The position numbers and the translations under genes are program-made. This document shows positions 32,530 to 42,048 of a DNA stretch of 64,000 nucleotides, piece by piece. This stretch comes from DMER64 sp964600385 (lineage in GTDB: Bacteria > Bacteroidota > Bacteroidia > Bacteroidales > UBA932): NCBI GenBank assembly GCA_964600385.1, contig CAZRJC010000003.1, positions 113,481 through 177,480 of the forward strand, given 5' to 3'. Numbering within the stretch: position 1 is the first letter of the stretch; each line of letters starts with the position of its first letter. The notes beneath the pieces are model-generated. The model was not told where the DNA came from. It ran no database searches and was given only the letters and a program-made list of their open reading frames with translations.

Positions 32530-34314
32530 ATGGAACCACTCAGAAGCCACACAACATTTTCGGGAAGAAAAATGGCAGGTGCCCGGGCCTTATGGCGTGC
32601 CAACGGTATGAAAGAAGAATTTTTCGGGAAACCGGTCATAGCCGTTGTAAATTCATTCAGTCAGTTTGTTCCGGGTCACACTCACCTGCACCGGACAGGA
32701 CAAATGATAAAAAAAGAGATTGAGCGGTTGGGATGTTTTGCTGCCGAATTCAATACAATAGCCATAGACGACGGAATAGCCATGGGACACGAAGGAATGC
32801 TTTATTCCCTTCCGTCGAGGGAGCTTATAGCAGACAGTGTAGAATACATGTGCAATGCGCATTGCGTGGATGCCATGATATGTATCTCGAACTGTGACAA
32901 AATAACGCCCGGCATGCTGATGGCTGCCATGAGACTGAATATTCCGGCAGTTTTTGTTTCGGGCGGACCCATGGAGGCGGGTAATATAGACGGAAAGGAC
33001 TATGATCTGGTAGATATCATGGTCAAGGGTGCCGATCCGGCCGTTAACGAACGGGAACTGGAAAAGATGGAAAAAATGGGTTGCCCTACTTGTGGCTGTT
33101 GCTCAGGCATGTTCACCGCCAATTCCATGAACTGTCTGACCGAGGCGCTGGGTCTTGCTCCGGTAGGAAACGGCACCGTCCTGGCCACACACGCCTTTCG
33201 CAAAAAGCTGTTCATTCAGGGAGCCCGGCTCATTGTCCGTCTTGCTGACGAATATTACAATAAAGGAAACCATGACGTTCTGCCCCGTTCCATTGCCACC
33301 AGAGAGGCCTTTGAAAACGCCATGATGCTGGATATGGCCATGGGAGGATCGACCAATACCATTTTGCATCTGCTGGCCATTGTACACGAGGCCGGAGTGG
33401 ATTTCAACCTTAAGGACATTGACCGCCTTTCACGTAATATTCCCGTATTGTGCAAAGTCTCCCCCAACAGCCGCTACCATATGCAGGATGTAAACCGTGC
33501 CGGAGGTGTGATGGGTATCATGAGCGAACTGGCCAGAGGCGGCTATCTGCACACCTCGGCCTTGCGAATAGATTACCCCACCCTGGGTAAGGCCCTGAAA
33601 GATCATGATAACGTGGCCAAATACCTGGCAGCCCCGGGTAACAAACTCTATGAGTGTTGCGATACGGACCGAAGCGGTGGCTGCATACGGGATATTGAGC
33701 ATGCCTATGCTCCGGACGGAGGACTGGCTGTACTGTACGGAAATCTGGCACCCGGCGGGTGCGTGGTAAAAACCGCGGGAGTGCGAAAGGAAATGATGCG
33801 TTTCACGGGAAAAGCGGTAGTGTTCGAAAGCCAGGAAGAGGCTGTGGAAGGTATCCTGGGAGGCAGGGTTCATAAAGGAGATGTTGTGGTGATCCGTTAC
33901 GAAGGTCCCCGGGGAGGTCCCGGAATGCAGGAAATGCTCTATCCCACTTCCTATCTCAAGAGCATGAAACTGGACAGCCATTGTGCCTTGCTTACTGACG
34001 GAAGGTTTTCCGGCGGTACGAGCGGACTGTCGGTAGGACACGTTTCGCCCGAGGCAGCAGGAAAAGGAACCATAGCACTGGTGCACGACGGTGATGAAAT
34101 CACATTTGACATAGCCCAAAGAAGCATTGAAGTAGCTCTTTCTCCCGGACAGTTAAGCGAACGGCGGAACACGCTGGAAGGGCCCGGAGGCAACGGATAC
34201 AGGCCCCTGCACAGGAACAGGACCGTCAGCAAGGCTTTGCAGGCCTACGCTTTATTTGCAGGATCGGCAGACATGGGAGGAATTCGTATAATCAATCAGA
34301 GTGAAGGACAATGA
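32530..34314 (+). CDS. ilvD: Dihydroxy-acid dehydratase
   Basis: IlvD dehydrates 2,3-dihydroxy-isovalerate and 2,3-dihydroxy-3-methylvalerate to the 2-oxoacid precursors of valine and isoleucine. The 594-residue protein has the iron-sulfur cysteines in CISNCDKITPGMLMA and GCPTCGCCSGMFTANSMNC. It also has the C-terminal DGRFSGGTSGLSVGHVSPEA. The first gene after the attenuator, it overlaps ilvB by 4 nt. Confidence 0.96.
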   Translation: MEPLRSHTTFSGRKMAGARALWRANGMKEEFFGKPVIAVVNSFSQFVPGHTHLHRTGQMIKKEIERLGCFAAEFNTIAIDDGIAMGHEGMLYSLPSRELIADSVEYMCNAHCVDAMICISNCDKITPGMLMAAMRLNIPAVFVSGGPMEAGNIDGKDYDLVDIMVKGADPAVNERELEKMEKMGCPTCGCCSGMFTANSMNCLTEALGLAPVGNGTVLATHAFRKKLFIQGARLIVRLADEYYNKGNHDVLPRSIATREAFENAMMLDMAMGGSTNTILHLLAIVHEAGVDFNLKDIDRLSRNIPVLCKVSPNSRYHMQDVNRAGGVMGIMSELARGGYLHTSALRIDYPTLGKALKDHDNVAKYLAAPGNKLYECCDTDRSGGCIRDIEHAYAPDGGLAVLYGNLAPGGCVVKTAGVRKEMMRFTGKAVVFESQEEAVEGILGGRVHKGDVVVIRYEGPRGGPGMQEMLYPTSYLKSMKLDSHCALLTDGRFSGGTSGLSVGHVSPEAAGKGTIALVHDGDEITFDIAQRSIEVALSPGQLSERRNTLEGPGGNGYRPLHRNRTVSKALQAYALFAGSADMGGIRIINQSEGQ

Positions 34315-36026
34315 AGAAGGAACAGATTAACGGAGCCGAGGCGCTCCTGCGCACGATAGAAACAGAGGGTATCGACACCATTTTCGGATACCCGGGAGGC
34401 ACCATCATACCCATTTACGATAAACTCTACGACTGGCCCGGCAACCTGAAACATATCCTGGTAAGGCACGAACAGGGAGCTGTTCACGCTGCCGAAGGTT
34501 ATGCCCGAAGTACCGGAAAAGTGGGTGTCTGCATGGCTACGGCCGGGCCGGGTGCCACCAACTTCATAACCGGGATTGCCGATGCCATGATGGATTCGAC
34601 GCCGGTAATCTGCATTACGGCGCAGGTTAACGCAGACAAGCTGGGCACCAATTTCTTCCAGGAAACAGACATGATCGGAATCACCATCCCCATTACCAAA
34701 TGGAACCATCAGATCACCTCGGCACGTGAAATTCCGGCCGTCATGGCTCAGGCTTTTCACATTGCTCGTTCCGGAAGGCCCGGTCCCGTGGTGATAAGTC
34801 TGACAAAAAATGCCCAGGTGGAAATGATTGAATTCGTCTATAATCCTGCTAAGGCAATCGGGGAGCTGGGCCTGAGAAAAATCACACCGAGGGAACAAAG
34901 GATCACAGATGATAATATAAAGAAGGCCACCGAACTCCTTAACTGCGCCAAGAAGCCGTTGATTATCGCCGGACAGGGCATTAACATATCCCAGGCCTGG
35001 AAAGAGCTCGAAGAGCTTGCCGTGCGGGGTAATATTCCGGTAGCTACCACCATGCTTGGTCTGGGCTGCATTAACAGCCATCATCCCCTGAATGTGGGAA
35101 TGGTGGGAATGCACGGCAATATTGCCCCCAATTCGATGACACAGCAGGCCGACGTTATTTTGGCAGTCGGGATGCGGTTTTCAGACAGGGTAACGGGGGA
35201 CATTAAAGGTTATGCTCCCCGGGCCTGGATAATCCATATAGAAATAGACCGGTCGGAATTCGGGAAAAACATAAAGGCCGGTATTGGAATACAGGCCGAT
35301 GCCCGTGCGGTGCTTACCCAAATGATTGAGGGTATTCAGTACAAAGACCGGCAGGAATGGCTTGATTTTGCCAAAGAAAAGAAAGCGCTGGAAGAGCAAA
35401 AGATACTGTTTCCTCAACTGAGCAGGGAGAACGGCGGGTTGAAAATGGCACAGGTCATTGAGGCAATAAGCCGCAATGCCGGCGAGGAACGGATCATTGT
35501 TGCGGATGTAGGTCAGAATCAGATGTTTTGCGCCCGTTATTCCAGGTTCGAACGCAGAAGAGGATGGATCACTTCCGGCGGGTTGGGGACAATGGGCTTT
35601 GCGTTGCCGGCTGCTGTGGGAGCCGCAGCGGGGAACCCTCATTCGACAGTCATTGCCGTAATGGGTGACGGCGGGTTCCAGATGAACATACAGGAACTCG
35701 GCACGCTCCTCCAAAGCGGACTGCCCGTCAAGATGGTGCTGATGAACAACTCGTTCCTGGGTATGGTAAGGCAATGGCAGGATCTGTTTTTCAAAAAAAG
35801 GTATTCGGCCACACATCTGGTCAATCCCGATTTTCAAATGCTTCTGAAAGCATATCGGATTCCCTGTTCGCAGGTGACAACACCTGAAGATCTGGATAAT
35901 AAAGTAAAAGAAATGGTTACGGCAAAAGGTTCATTTTTCCTGGAAGCGATCGTGCGGCAGGAGGAGAACGTTTTCCCCATGATTCCGGCAGAAAAAACAT
36001 TAGATGACATTATATATGAAAACTAA
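34311..36026 (+). CDS. ilvB: Acetolactate synthase large (catalytic) subunit
   Basis: This TPP enzyme condenses pyruvate with pyruvate or 2-oxobutyrate. The 571-residue protein has the activating Glu in VRHEQGAVHAAEGYAR, the FAD/TPP middle region and the TPP motif GDGGFQMNIQELGTL with VLMNNSFLGMVRQWQ. GYPGG near 25-29 is the usual N-terminal signature. It is coupled to ilvD (ATGA) and its 3' end overlaps the start of ilvN. Confidence 0.95.
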   Translation: MKKEQINGAEALLRTIETEGIDTIFGYPGGTIIPIYDKLYDWPGNLKHILVRHEQGAVHAAEGYARSTGKVGVCMATAGPGATNFITGIADAMMDSTPVICITAQVNADKLGTNFFQETDMIGITIPITKWNHQITSAREIPAVMAQAFHIARSGRPGPVVISLTKNAQVEMIEFVYNPAKAIGELGLRKITPREQRITDDNIKKATELLNCAKKPLIIAGQGINISQAWKELEELAVRGNIPVATTMLGLGCINSHHPLNVGMVGMHGNIAPNSMTQQADVILAVGMRFSDRVTGDIKGYAPRAWIIHIEIDRSEFGKNIKAGIGIQADARAVLTQMIEGIQYKDRQEWLDFAKEKKALEEQKILFPQLSRENGGLKMAQVIEAISRNAGEERIIVADVGQNQMFCARYSRFERRRGWITSGGLGTMGFALPAAVGAAAGNPHSTVIAVMGDGGFQMNIQELGTLLQSGLPVKMVLMNNSFLGMVRQWQDLFFKKRYSATHLVNPDFQMLLKAYRIPCSQVTTPEDLDNKVKEMVTAKGSFFLEAIVRQEENVFPMIPAEKTLDDIIYEN

Positions 36027-36258
36027 AAAATTCACCATCACGGCAATAGGCAAACACCGCCTGGATATTCTCAACAGGATATCGGCCCTGTACCTTCAGA
36101 AACAGATTCCGGTCGAAAGCATTGTTTTCGAAGAAACGGAAAAAGGCAAAGGCAAGTACCAGATTGTCTGCTGTACTTCAGAAGAAGATTCCATAAAAAG
36201 GATCGTCAACCAAATCTGCAACATTGTAGATATTTCCAAAGCAAGTTACAAATTCTAA
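36016..36258 (+). CDS. ilvN: Acetolactate synthase regulatory subunit, short ACT-only form
   Basis: An 80-residue protein made of one ACT domain (KFTITAIGKHRLDILNRISALYLQK, with VESIVFEETEKGK and the strand YQIVCC). ACT subunits bind valine for feedback inhibition and raise large-subunit activity. It resembles the small IlvM class and lacks the second, C-terminal domain of the roughly 160-190-residue IlvN. No frameshifted continuation is seen before ilvC. An ATG four codons upstream (36004) is possible. The start overlaps the end of ilvB by 11 nt. Confidence 0.82.
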   Translation: MKTKKFTITAIGKHRLDILNRISALYLQKQIPVESIVFEETEKGKGKYQIVCCTSEEDSIKRIVNQICNIVDISKASYKF

Positions 36259-36279
36259 TAAACTAATTTTTAAATATTT

Positions 36280-37335
36280 ATGGCAAAAATGAACTTCGGA
36301 GGTGTAGAGGAACAGGTAGTTACCCGCACCGAATTTACTCTTGAACATTCCAAAGCGGTACTGGCCGCAGAAACGATAGCCGTCATAGGATACGGTGTTC
36401 AGGGGCCCGGGCAGGCACTTAACCTGAAAGACAATGGATTTAAAGTGATTGTGGGGCAGAGGAAAAATTCCGCCACATGGGACAAGGCGGTTGCCGACGG
36501 ATGGAAACCGGGCAAAGATCTTTTTGAAATAGAAGAAGCCTGTGAAAAAGGAACCATTATTCAATACCTGCTCTCAGACGCAGGACAGATTGCACTCTGG
36601 CCCACGGTAAGAAAGCACCTGACGGCAGGCAAGGCACTGTATTTTTCTCATGGATTCGGGATCACATATAACGATCGCACCGGCATAGTTCCGCCGCCCG
36701 ATGTGGATGTTATCCTGGTCGCTCCCAAAGGCTCGGGGACTTCTCTCCGGAGATTGTTCCTGGAAGGAAGGGGTTTGAATTCGTCCTATGCAGTTTACCA
36801 GGATGCCACCGGCAGGGCCTATGACCGTACTTTTGCCCTTGGAGTGGGCATAGGCAGCGGTTATCTTTTTGAAACCACTTTCAAAAAAGAAGTGTATTCC
36901 GATCTTACCGGCGAAAGAGGCACGCTCATGGGAGCCATTCAGGGCATTTTTGCCGCACAATACCAAACCCTTCGGGAAAACGGTCACTCACCTTCCGAGG
37001 CCTTTAACGAAACCGTGGAAGAATTGTCACAGAGCCTCATGCCGCTGATAGCCGAGAACGGAATGGACTGGATGTATGCCAATTGTTCCACAACGGCACA
37101 AAGAGGTGCGCTTGACTGGTGGACCAGATTCCGCGATGCTACGCTCCCTGTTTTCAAATCATTGTATGAAAGCGTGAAAACGGGAACCGAGGCCCAGATA
37201 TCCATCGACTCCAACAGCCGCCCCGACTACAGGGCAAAACTGAATGCCGAGCTGAAGGAGATGCGCGAGAGCGAGATGTGGAAAACAGGCGAAACCGTCA
37301 GAAAGCTTCGCCCCGAAAGATCACTTGAGAAGTAA
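36280..37335 (+). CDS. ilvC: Ketol-acid reductoisomerase
   Basis: IlvC isomerises and reduces 2-acetolactate or 2-aceto-2-hydroxybutyrate with NADPH and Mg2+. The 351-residue protein has the nucleotide-binding turn AVIGYGVQGPGQALNLKD (about 34-51), the FSHGFGITY segment and VAPKGSGTSLRR. The C-terminal knotted domain contains the metal-binding Glu residues (FETTFKKEVYSDLTGERG). Last gene of the ilv operon. A 20-bp imperfect duplication of its final codons follows the stop. Confidence 0.94.
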   Translation: MAKMNFGGVEEQVVTRTEFTLEHSKAVLAAETIAVIGYGVQGPGQALNLKDNGFKVIVGQRKNSATWDKAVADGWKPGKDLFEIEEACEKGTIIQYLLSDAGQIALWPTVRKHLTAGKALYFSHGFGITYNDRTGIVPPPDVDVILVAPKGSGTSLRRLFLEGRGLNSSYAVYQDATGRAYDRTFALGVGIGSGYLFETTFKKEVYSDLTGERGTLMGAIQGIFAAQYQTLRENGHSPSEAFNETVEELSQSLMPLIAENGMDWMYANCSTTAQRGALDWWTRFRDATLPVFKSLYESVKTGTEAQISIDSNSRPDYRAKLNAELKEMRESEMWKTGETVRKLRPERSLEK

Positions 37336-37341
37336 GAAAGG

Positions 37342-38754
37342 TCACTCGAGAAGTAAGATGGACTGACTTCCCGAACGGATTACATGGCGAAAGGCTCCGT
37401 CACGTTTCCTGACTATGGTTTCACGCGGGATCCAGGCATTGTCCCAGGTAAAGACCCTGTAAGTTCCCCGGGGAAGTTGAGCCTTTTTATAAACGGTGCG
37501 GTTACCTTTAACCGTGCCGTTTATTATGTAACGGCCCGGGATTTCCCATTGGAAGTAATCCGAAACCGCCCGCAGTAAAAAGGCTCCGAATTGCTTGAGA
37601 GACTCTGTTGTTACCCATTCGCCCCGGGGATTCTCGTTATAAAAGGAATAGGGTGTTTCTATGGTAAGCGCAAGAGTAGCTCCCAGCGTCCTGTTCCAAA
37701 GCCAGCCTTCCACATAGCGGGGAGCGGGAGCGGAATAAAACATGTCTTCGGGAAAGAAATACGGATTGGCGTCGGTTGTCAGATAGGCCAGATACATTTC
37801 ACGACGGAAGTAATCGGTGGATGTAGATTCCTCTGTATGAATATAATAGCTTATCTTGTCCGAAGACTGGGCATGTACGTTCAATACCAGATCAAAAGGC
37901 TTTTCACGCGTAAGAGAGTCCATGCGGTTGCGCAGGGCCTTCACTTCTACGGCCGTAAGCGAATCGGGATGATCCCAGTTGACTTCCTGATTGATTCCGC
38001 GGGCATTGGAACGTGAGAACCCACCCGCCACGCCATCGGGATTGGTAAAGGGCACCACATAAAAAACGGAATGTTTGCGGTAAGCACGTCCCTGTGGACT
38101 GTCCGAGATGAGCTTGTCCAGAAGTCCGTCCAGTTGCCAGCTGCCTGGCGTTTCGCCCGGATGCACCCGGGCGTGTATCCATATCCGGTTTTTGTCTCTG
38201 TCAGGCACGGAACGGTCGGTAATGGTGAGCATCTGGATGGGCAGACCCAGCATGCTGTAACCCAGTGTATCCATGACCACGTCCCGGGAAGCGGTCCATT
38301 GGACGAGGCGTTCCTGAAGAAAATCCCATCCGTAAGGCACGTAATAGGCAATATAGACCGAGTCGTCAAGGAAATGAGCGGAAACTTTCCGCATGGAAGC
38401 CTGGTAATGCTCAAACCGATGGAAGTTCTTGCCGTCGTAAGAATAAACGGCCCGCTTGGGATCGGTATTTTCAAAGTTCAGGTAAATGTGTTTGTTTCTG
38501 ACATTTTCCATCAGAAAATAGAACCATCTGCCGTTGGGCACCAGGTCCGGATTGGCCGTATTATCGGGGTCGGAACGGGAGATAATTTCATAGGAAAGAT
38601 GAAGCACCGAGTCTGTGAGCGAAGGACGCACCAGCACCGAATCTATCCGGCTGACCTCGCCCAGGCTACCCGAATCAAATGCTGCGGAAAAGCGTACAGG
38701 AAGCGTGTCCTGCAGCCAACCCGCAAGAAAAGTAAGAAGAAACAGCCATTTCAT
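37342..38754 (-). CDS. Exported M14-family zinc carboxypeptidase
   Basis: A 470-residue secreted metallopeptidase. Residues about 1-20 form a signal peptide, followed by a beta-sandwich-like N-domain (about 25-150) typical of cytosolic-carboxypeptidase-like M14 proteins. The catalytic domain has zinc ligands in RVHPGETPGSW (HxxE) and LNVHAQ, NPDGVAGGFSRSNARGINQE for substrate carboxylate binding, and the likely general base in ALTIETPYSF. It probably trims C-terminal residues from peptides in the periplasm. The M20 dipeptidase gene is 5 nt upstream, giving a peptide-degradation pair. Confidence 0.87.
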   Translation of the reverse strand: MKWLFLLTFLAGWLQDTLPVRFSAAFDSGSLGEVSRIDSVLVRPSLTDSVLHLSYEIISRSDPDNTANPDLVPNGRWFYFLMENVRNKHIYLNFENTDPKRAVYSYDGKNFHRFEHYQASMRKVSAHFLDDSVYIAYYVPYGWDFLQERLVQWTASRDVVMDTLGYSMLGLPIQMLTITDRSVPDRDKNRIWIHARVHPGETPGSWQLDGLLDKLISDSPQGRAYRKHSVFYVVPFTNPDGVAGGFSRSNARGINQEVNWDHPDSLTAVEVKALRNRMDSLTREKPFDLVLNVHAQSSDKISYYIHTEESTSTDYFRREMYLAYLTTDANPYFFPEDMFYSAPAPRYVEGWLWNRTLGATLALTIETPYSFYNENPRGEWVTTESLKQFGAFLLRAVSDYFQWEIPGRYIINGTVKGNRTVYKKAQLPRGTYRVFTWDNAWIPRETIVRKRDGAFRHVIRSGSQSILLLE

Positions 38755-38759
38755 AACGT

Positions 38760-40124
38760 TTATTCTTGTGTGTAATACTTATAGAACAGGATAATGGATT
38801 CTATCCCCTTATGGAACTGGCTCAGCAGGTAACTTTCGTTGGGTGAATGGATGGTATCGCGCTCCAGACCGAAACCCATCAGCAGGGGCGAGGCATTAAG
38901 GATCCCTTCGAGTTCGGCCAGGATGGGAATGCTTCCGCCGCCACGGCTGGGTACAGGATCCATTCCGTACACTTCACTCATTGCTTTTGCAGCCGCGCGG
39001 TACATGGGCGACGAGATAGGCACCAGGAAACCCTGACCGCCATGATGCGCCTTGACTTCAACCTTCACGCCCTTTGGGGCAATGGATTTGAAGTGTTCTG
39101 TAAACAGTTGGGCAATTTTTTCGTTGTCCTGATTGGGCACCAGGCGCATGGATATCTTGGCCTGAGCATAAGAAGGCAGTACCGTTTTGGCACCCTCGCC
39201 AATATAACCGCCCCAGATGCCGTTTACATCCAGGCAGGGGCGGATTCCTACCCTTTCCAGGGTGGTATAGCCTTCTTCACCGCGAAGATCATTAACGCCA
39301 ATGGACGATTTGAAATGTTCCGCATTATAGGGAGCACGGCCCAGCATGGCACGGTCCTCAGCGGAAAGTTCTATGACATCGTCATAAAAGCCTTTAACAG
39401 TCACCTTCCCTTTCTCATCTATGAGCGAGGCAATCATTTCGCACAGCGCATTCAGGGGATTGGTAATGGCACCGCCATAATGTCCGGAATGCAGGTCCTT
39501 GTCTGCCCCGGTAACCTTTACTTCAACGTAGGCAAGACCACGCATGCCGCAGTTGATAGAAGGCACTTCTTCGCTTATCATGGTGGTGTCCGAAACCAGG
39601 ATCACATCACAGGCCAGCATGTCACGGTACTCGCGTGCCCAGTCTGCCAGTGACGGGGAACCGATTTCCTCCTCGCCTTCCATGATGAATTTCACATTAC
39701 AGGGAAGCAGGTCTTTTGAAACAAGGTATTCAAACGCTTTGACGTGCATGAAAGACTGTCCCTTGTCATCGTTGGCGCCACGGGCATAAATGGCCCCGTC
39801 GCGAACCACCGGTTCGAAAGGATGTGTTTTCCACAATTCTGCGGGATCTTCGGGCTGTACATCGTAATGGCCGTAAACCAGTACGGTTTTTTTTGACGGA
39901 TCAATAATCTTCTGGGCGTAAACTACCGGGTGTCCTGCAGTAGGATAAACCTCCACCCTGTCTGCGCCCGCTTCCATCAGTAAGACGGCATAACGCTCGG
40001 CACAGGACTGCATGTCCTGTTTGTGCGCCTTTTGTGAACTTACCGACGGGATTCGTAAAAGCGTGAAAAGCTCTTCCAGGAAACGCGGAGAGTTTTCCCC
40101 GATGTATTTCTTGATCTCGTTCAT
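38760..40124 (-). CDS. M20-family dipeptidase
   Basis: A 454-residue co-catalytic metallopeptidase of the M20A/CNDP-like dipeptidase group. Metal and catalytic residues are visible in VLVYGHYDVQP (His and Asp), NDDKGQ (bridging Asp), and MEGEEEIGS (general base Glu plus metal Glu). A dimerisation lid domain spans about 200-320 with SGHYGG. No signal peptide is present, so it is cytoplasmic. It shares the transcript with the exported M14 peptidase and lies 9 nt after clpX. Confidence 0.92.
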   Translation of the reverse strand: MNEIKKYIGENSPRFLEELFTLLRIPSVSSQKAHKQDMQSCAERYAVLLMEAGADRVEVYPTAGHPVVYAQKIIDPSKKTVLVYGHYDVQPEDPAELWKTHPFEPVVRDGAIYARGANDDKGQSFMHVKAFEYLVSKDLLPCNVKFIMEGEEEIGSPSLADWAREYRDMLACDVILVSDTTMISEEVPSINCGMRGLAYVEVKVTGADKDLHSGHYGGAITNPLNALCEMIASLIDEKGKVTVKGFYDDVIELSAEDRAMLGRAPYNAEHFKSSIGVNDLRGEEGYTTLERVGIRPCLDVNGIWGGYIGEGAKTVLPSYAQAKISMRLVPNQDNEKIAQLFTEHFKSIAPKGVKVEVKAHHGGQGFLVPISSPMYRAAAKAMSEVYGMDPVPSRGGGSIPILAELEGILNASPLLMGFGLERDTIHSPNESYLLSQFHKGIESIILFYKYYTQE

Positions 40125-40133
40125 AGTTGTTTA

Positions 40134-41363
40134 TCAGCTTATTTTTGAAAGACTGTCTATTCGTTTCTTTGCATAAGGCAAAGTGATCCGGAACGTTTTC
40201 CTGCCGGACGAGGGGCCTTCGAACATGGCATCTACCATAATGGATTCGCAAATGGAACGCAGACCGCGGGCACCCAGTTTGAACTGAACGGCGGTATCGA
40301 CTATGTGGTCCAGCACATCGTTATCTATCGTCAGCTTTATGCCGTCGAGAGAGAAAAGGTGTTTGTACTGTTTTACAAGCGCATTTTTCGGTTCTGTGAG
40401 AATGGCCCGGAGAGCCGTTCTGTCCAGACTGTTAAGATACGTGATGACGGGAACACGACCCACTATCTCGGGGATAAGGCCATAGGCGCGCAAATCCTGT
40501 GGAGCCACATACTGAATAAGGTTATTCTTGTCCAGATGCGCTTTCTTTTCTGCCATCCCGTATCCGACCACCTGAGTATTGAGCCGCTGAGCGATCTTGC
40601 GCTCGATTCCCTCGAATGCGCCGCCGCAAATGAACAGGATATTCTTTGTGTTCACGGCAATAAGGTGCTGTTCGGGGTGCTTGCGTCCGCCCTGGGGTGG
40701 TACGTTTACAATGGTTCCTTCCAGCAATTTAAGCAATGCCTGTTGTACGCCTTCTCCCGACACGTCACGGGTAATGGAAGGGTTATCGCTCTTGCGGGCA
40801 ATTTTATCGAGTTCGTCAATAAAGACTATTCCCTGTTCGGCCAGTGCCACATTATAATCAGCAGCCTGAAGGAGGCGGGTAAGTATACTTTCCACATCTT
40901 CTCCCACGTAACCTGCTTCTGTAAGAACGGTAGCATCCACAATGGCAAAAGGCACATTCAACATCCTTGCAATAGTGTTGGCCAGCAAGGTTTTGCCGGT
41001 TCCCGTAGGACCTACAAGCAGGATATTTGATTTCTCCACTTCCACATCGTCTTTCCTGGCTGAACGGATTCTCTTGTAATGATTATAAACGGCTACAGAC
41101 AGGTATTTCTTTGCCTGCTCCTGTCCAATCACATATTGATCCAGAAAAGCGCATATCTCGGCGGGAGTCAGAAGGATTTCCTTGATGGGAGCCTCTGCCT
41201 TTGTTTTTTTCCCGGGACGGCCGTACATCTCGTCCAGAACAGCCATGGCATCCTCGATACAATCCTCACAGATGGAAGCATTCAGTCCGGCAATAAGCAA
41301 ACCTGCTTTTTCACTGGAACGGCCACAAAATGAACAACGGTTATTGTCGGTTTCTTTTGCCAT
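40134..41363 (-). CDS. clpX: ATP-dependent protease ATPase subunit ClpX
   Basis: ClpX is the hexameric unfoldase that feeds proteins into ClpP. The 409-residue protein has a zinc-binding N-domain (Cys10, Cys13, Cys32, Cys35), Walker A GPTGTGKT (118-125), Walker B VFIDELDKI and the sensor arginine region GARGLRS. The RKxH-type pore motif is present as ERKIAQ. It follows clpP by 2 nt in the conserved tig-clpP-clpX order. Confidence 0.96.
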   Translation of the reverse strand: MAKETDNNRCSFCGRSSEKAGLLIAGLNASICEDCIEDAMAVLDEMYGRPGKKTKAEAPIKEILLTPAEICAFLDQYVIGQEQAKKYLSVAVYNHYKRIRSARKDDVEVEKSNILLVGPTGTGKTLLANTIARMLNVPFAIVDATVLTEAGYVGEDVESILTRLLQAADYNVALAEQGIVFIDELDKIARKSDNPSITRDVSGEGVQQALLKLLEGTIVNVPPQGGRKHPEQHLIAVNTKNILFICGGAFEGIERKIAQRLNTQVVGYGMAEKKAHLDKNNLIQYVAPQDLRAYGLIPEIVGRVPVITYLNSLDRTALRAILTEPKNALVKQYKHLFSLDGIKLTIDNDVLDHIVDTAVQFKLGARGLRSICESIMVDAMFEGPSSGRKTFRITLPYAKKRIDSLSKIS

Positions 41364-41365
41364 TA

Positions 41366-42040
41366 TTATTGTCTTTTCCTCAACACTTCATCAATAATGC
41401 CATAGGCAACTGCATCATCTGCACGCATCCAGAAATCCCTGTCCGAATCTTTCTGTATCTGTTCCAAAGTTTTGCCGGTATGCTCGGCAAGTATCTGATA
41501 CAACTGGGACTGTAGGTCCAGGATCTCTTTAACGGCTATGGCCATGTCCGAAGCCTGACCTTCCACTCCTCCCACCGGCTGATGGATCATCACGCGGGCA
41601 TGCGGAAGGGCCGAACGTTTTTTTGCCTGTCCGGCAGCCAGCAACACGGCAGACATGGAGGCAGCCTGACCCGTGCAGATAGTGGCCACATCTGACTGAA
41701 TCAACTGCATGGTATCGTATATGCCGAGGCCGGCGGTTACCGATCCGCCGGGAGAGTTGATATACATCTGAATGTCTTTTCCGGGATCTGTGGAATCCAG
41801 GAACAGCAACTGAGCCTGCAGGATATTGGCAACCTCGTCAAATACGGGAACACCCAGGAACAGGATCCGGTCCATCATAAGACGGCTGAATACATCCATC
41901 TGAGCCACATTGAGTTGTCTTTCCTCAATGATGTAAGGGGTAACAGAATTCTGCAGACCCTGACATAAGGATTGATACCTGTGCAGGTTTAAACTGCTGA
42001 TTCCCTGATGCTTAATTGCAAATTTTTCGAATTCGGTCAT
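41366..42040 (-). CDS. clpP: ATP-dependent Clp protease proteolytic subunit
   Basis: ClpP forms the tetradecameric serine-protease chamber. The 224-residue protein has the triad Ser128 (GQAASMS), His153 (VMIHQP) and Asp at about 202 (DSDRDFWM). The N-terminal propeptide of roughly 25-30 residues is longer than in E. coli, as usual in this phylum. QMYINSPGGSVTAG is the oxyanion segment. It lies 8 nt after tig. Confidence 0.95.
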   Translation of the reverse strand: MTEFEKFAIKHQGISSLNLHRYQSLCQGLQNSVTPYIIEERQLNVAQMDVFSRLMMDRILFLGVPVFDEVANILQAQLLFLDSTDPGKDIQMYINSPGGSVTAGLGIYDTMQLIQSDVATICTGQAASMSAVLLAAGQAKKRSALPHARVMIHQPVGGVEGQASDMAIAVKEILDLQSQLYQILAEHTGKTLEQIQKDSDRDFWMRADDAVAYGIIDEVLRKRQ

Positions 42041-42048
42041 TTGTGTAT

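Noticed and set aside
33430..34119. 229-codon frame antisense to ilvD
   Set aside because: Shadow of conserved ilvD codons; no domain, promoter or neighbour supports it.
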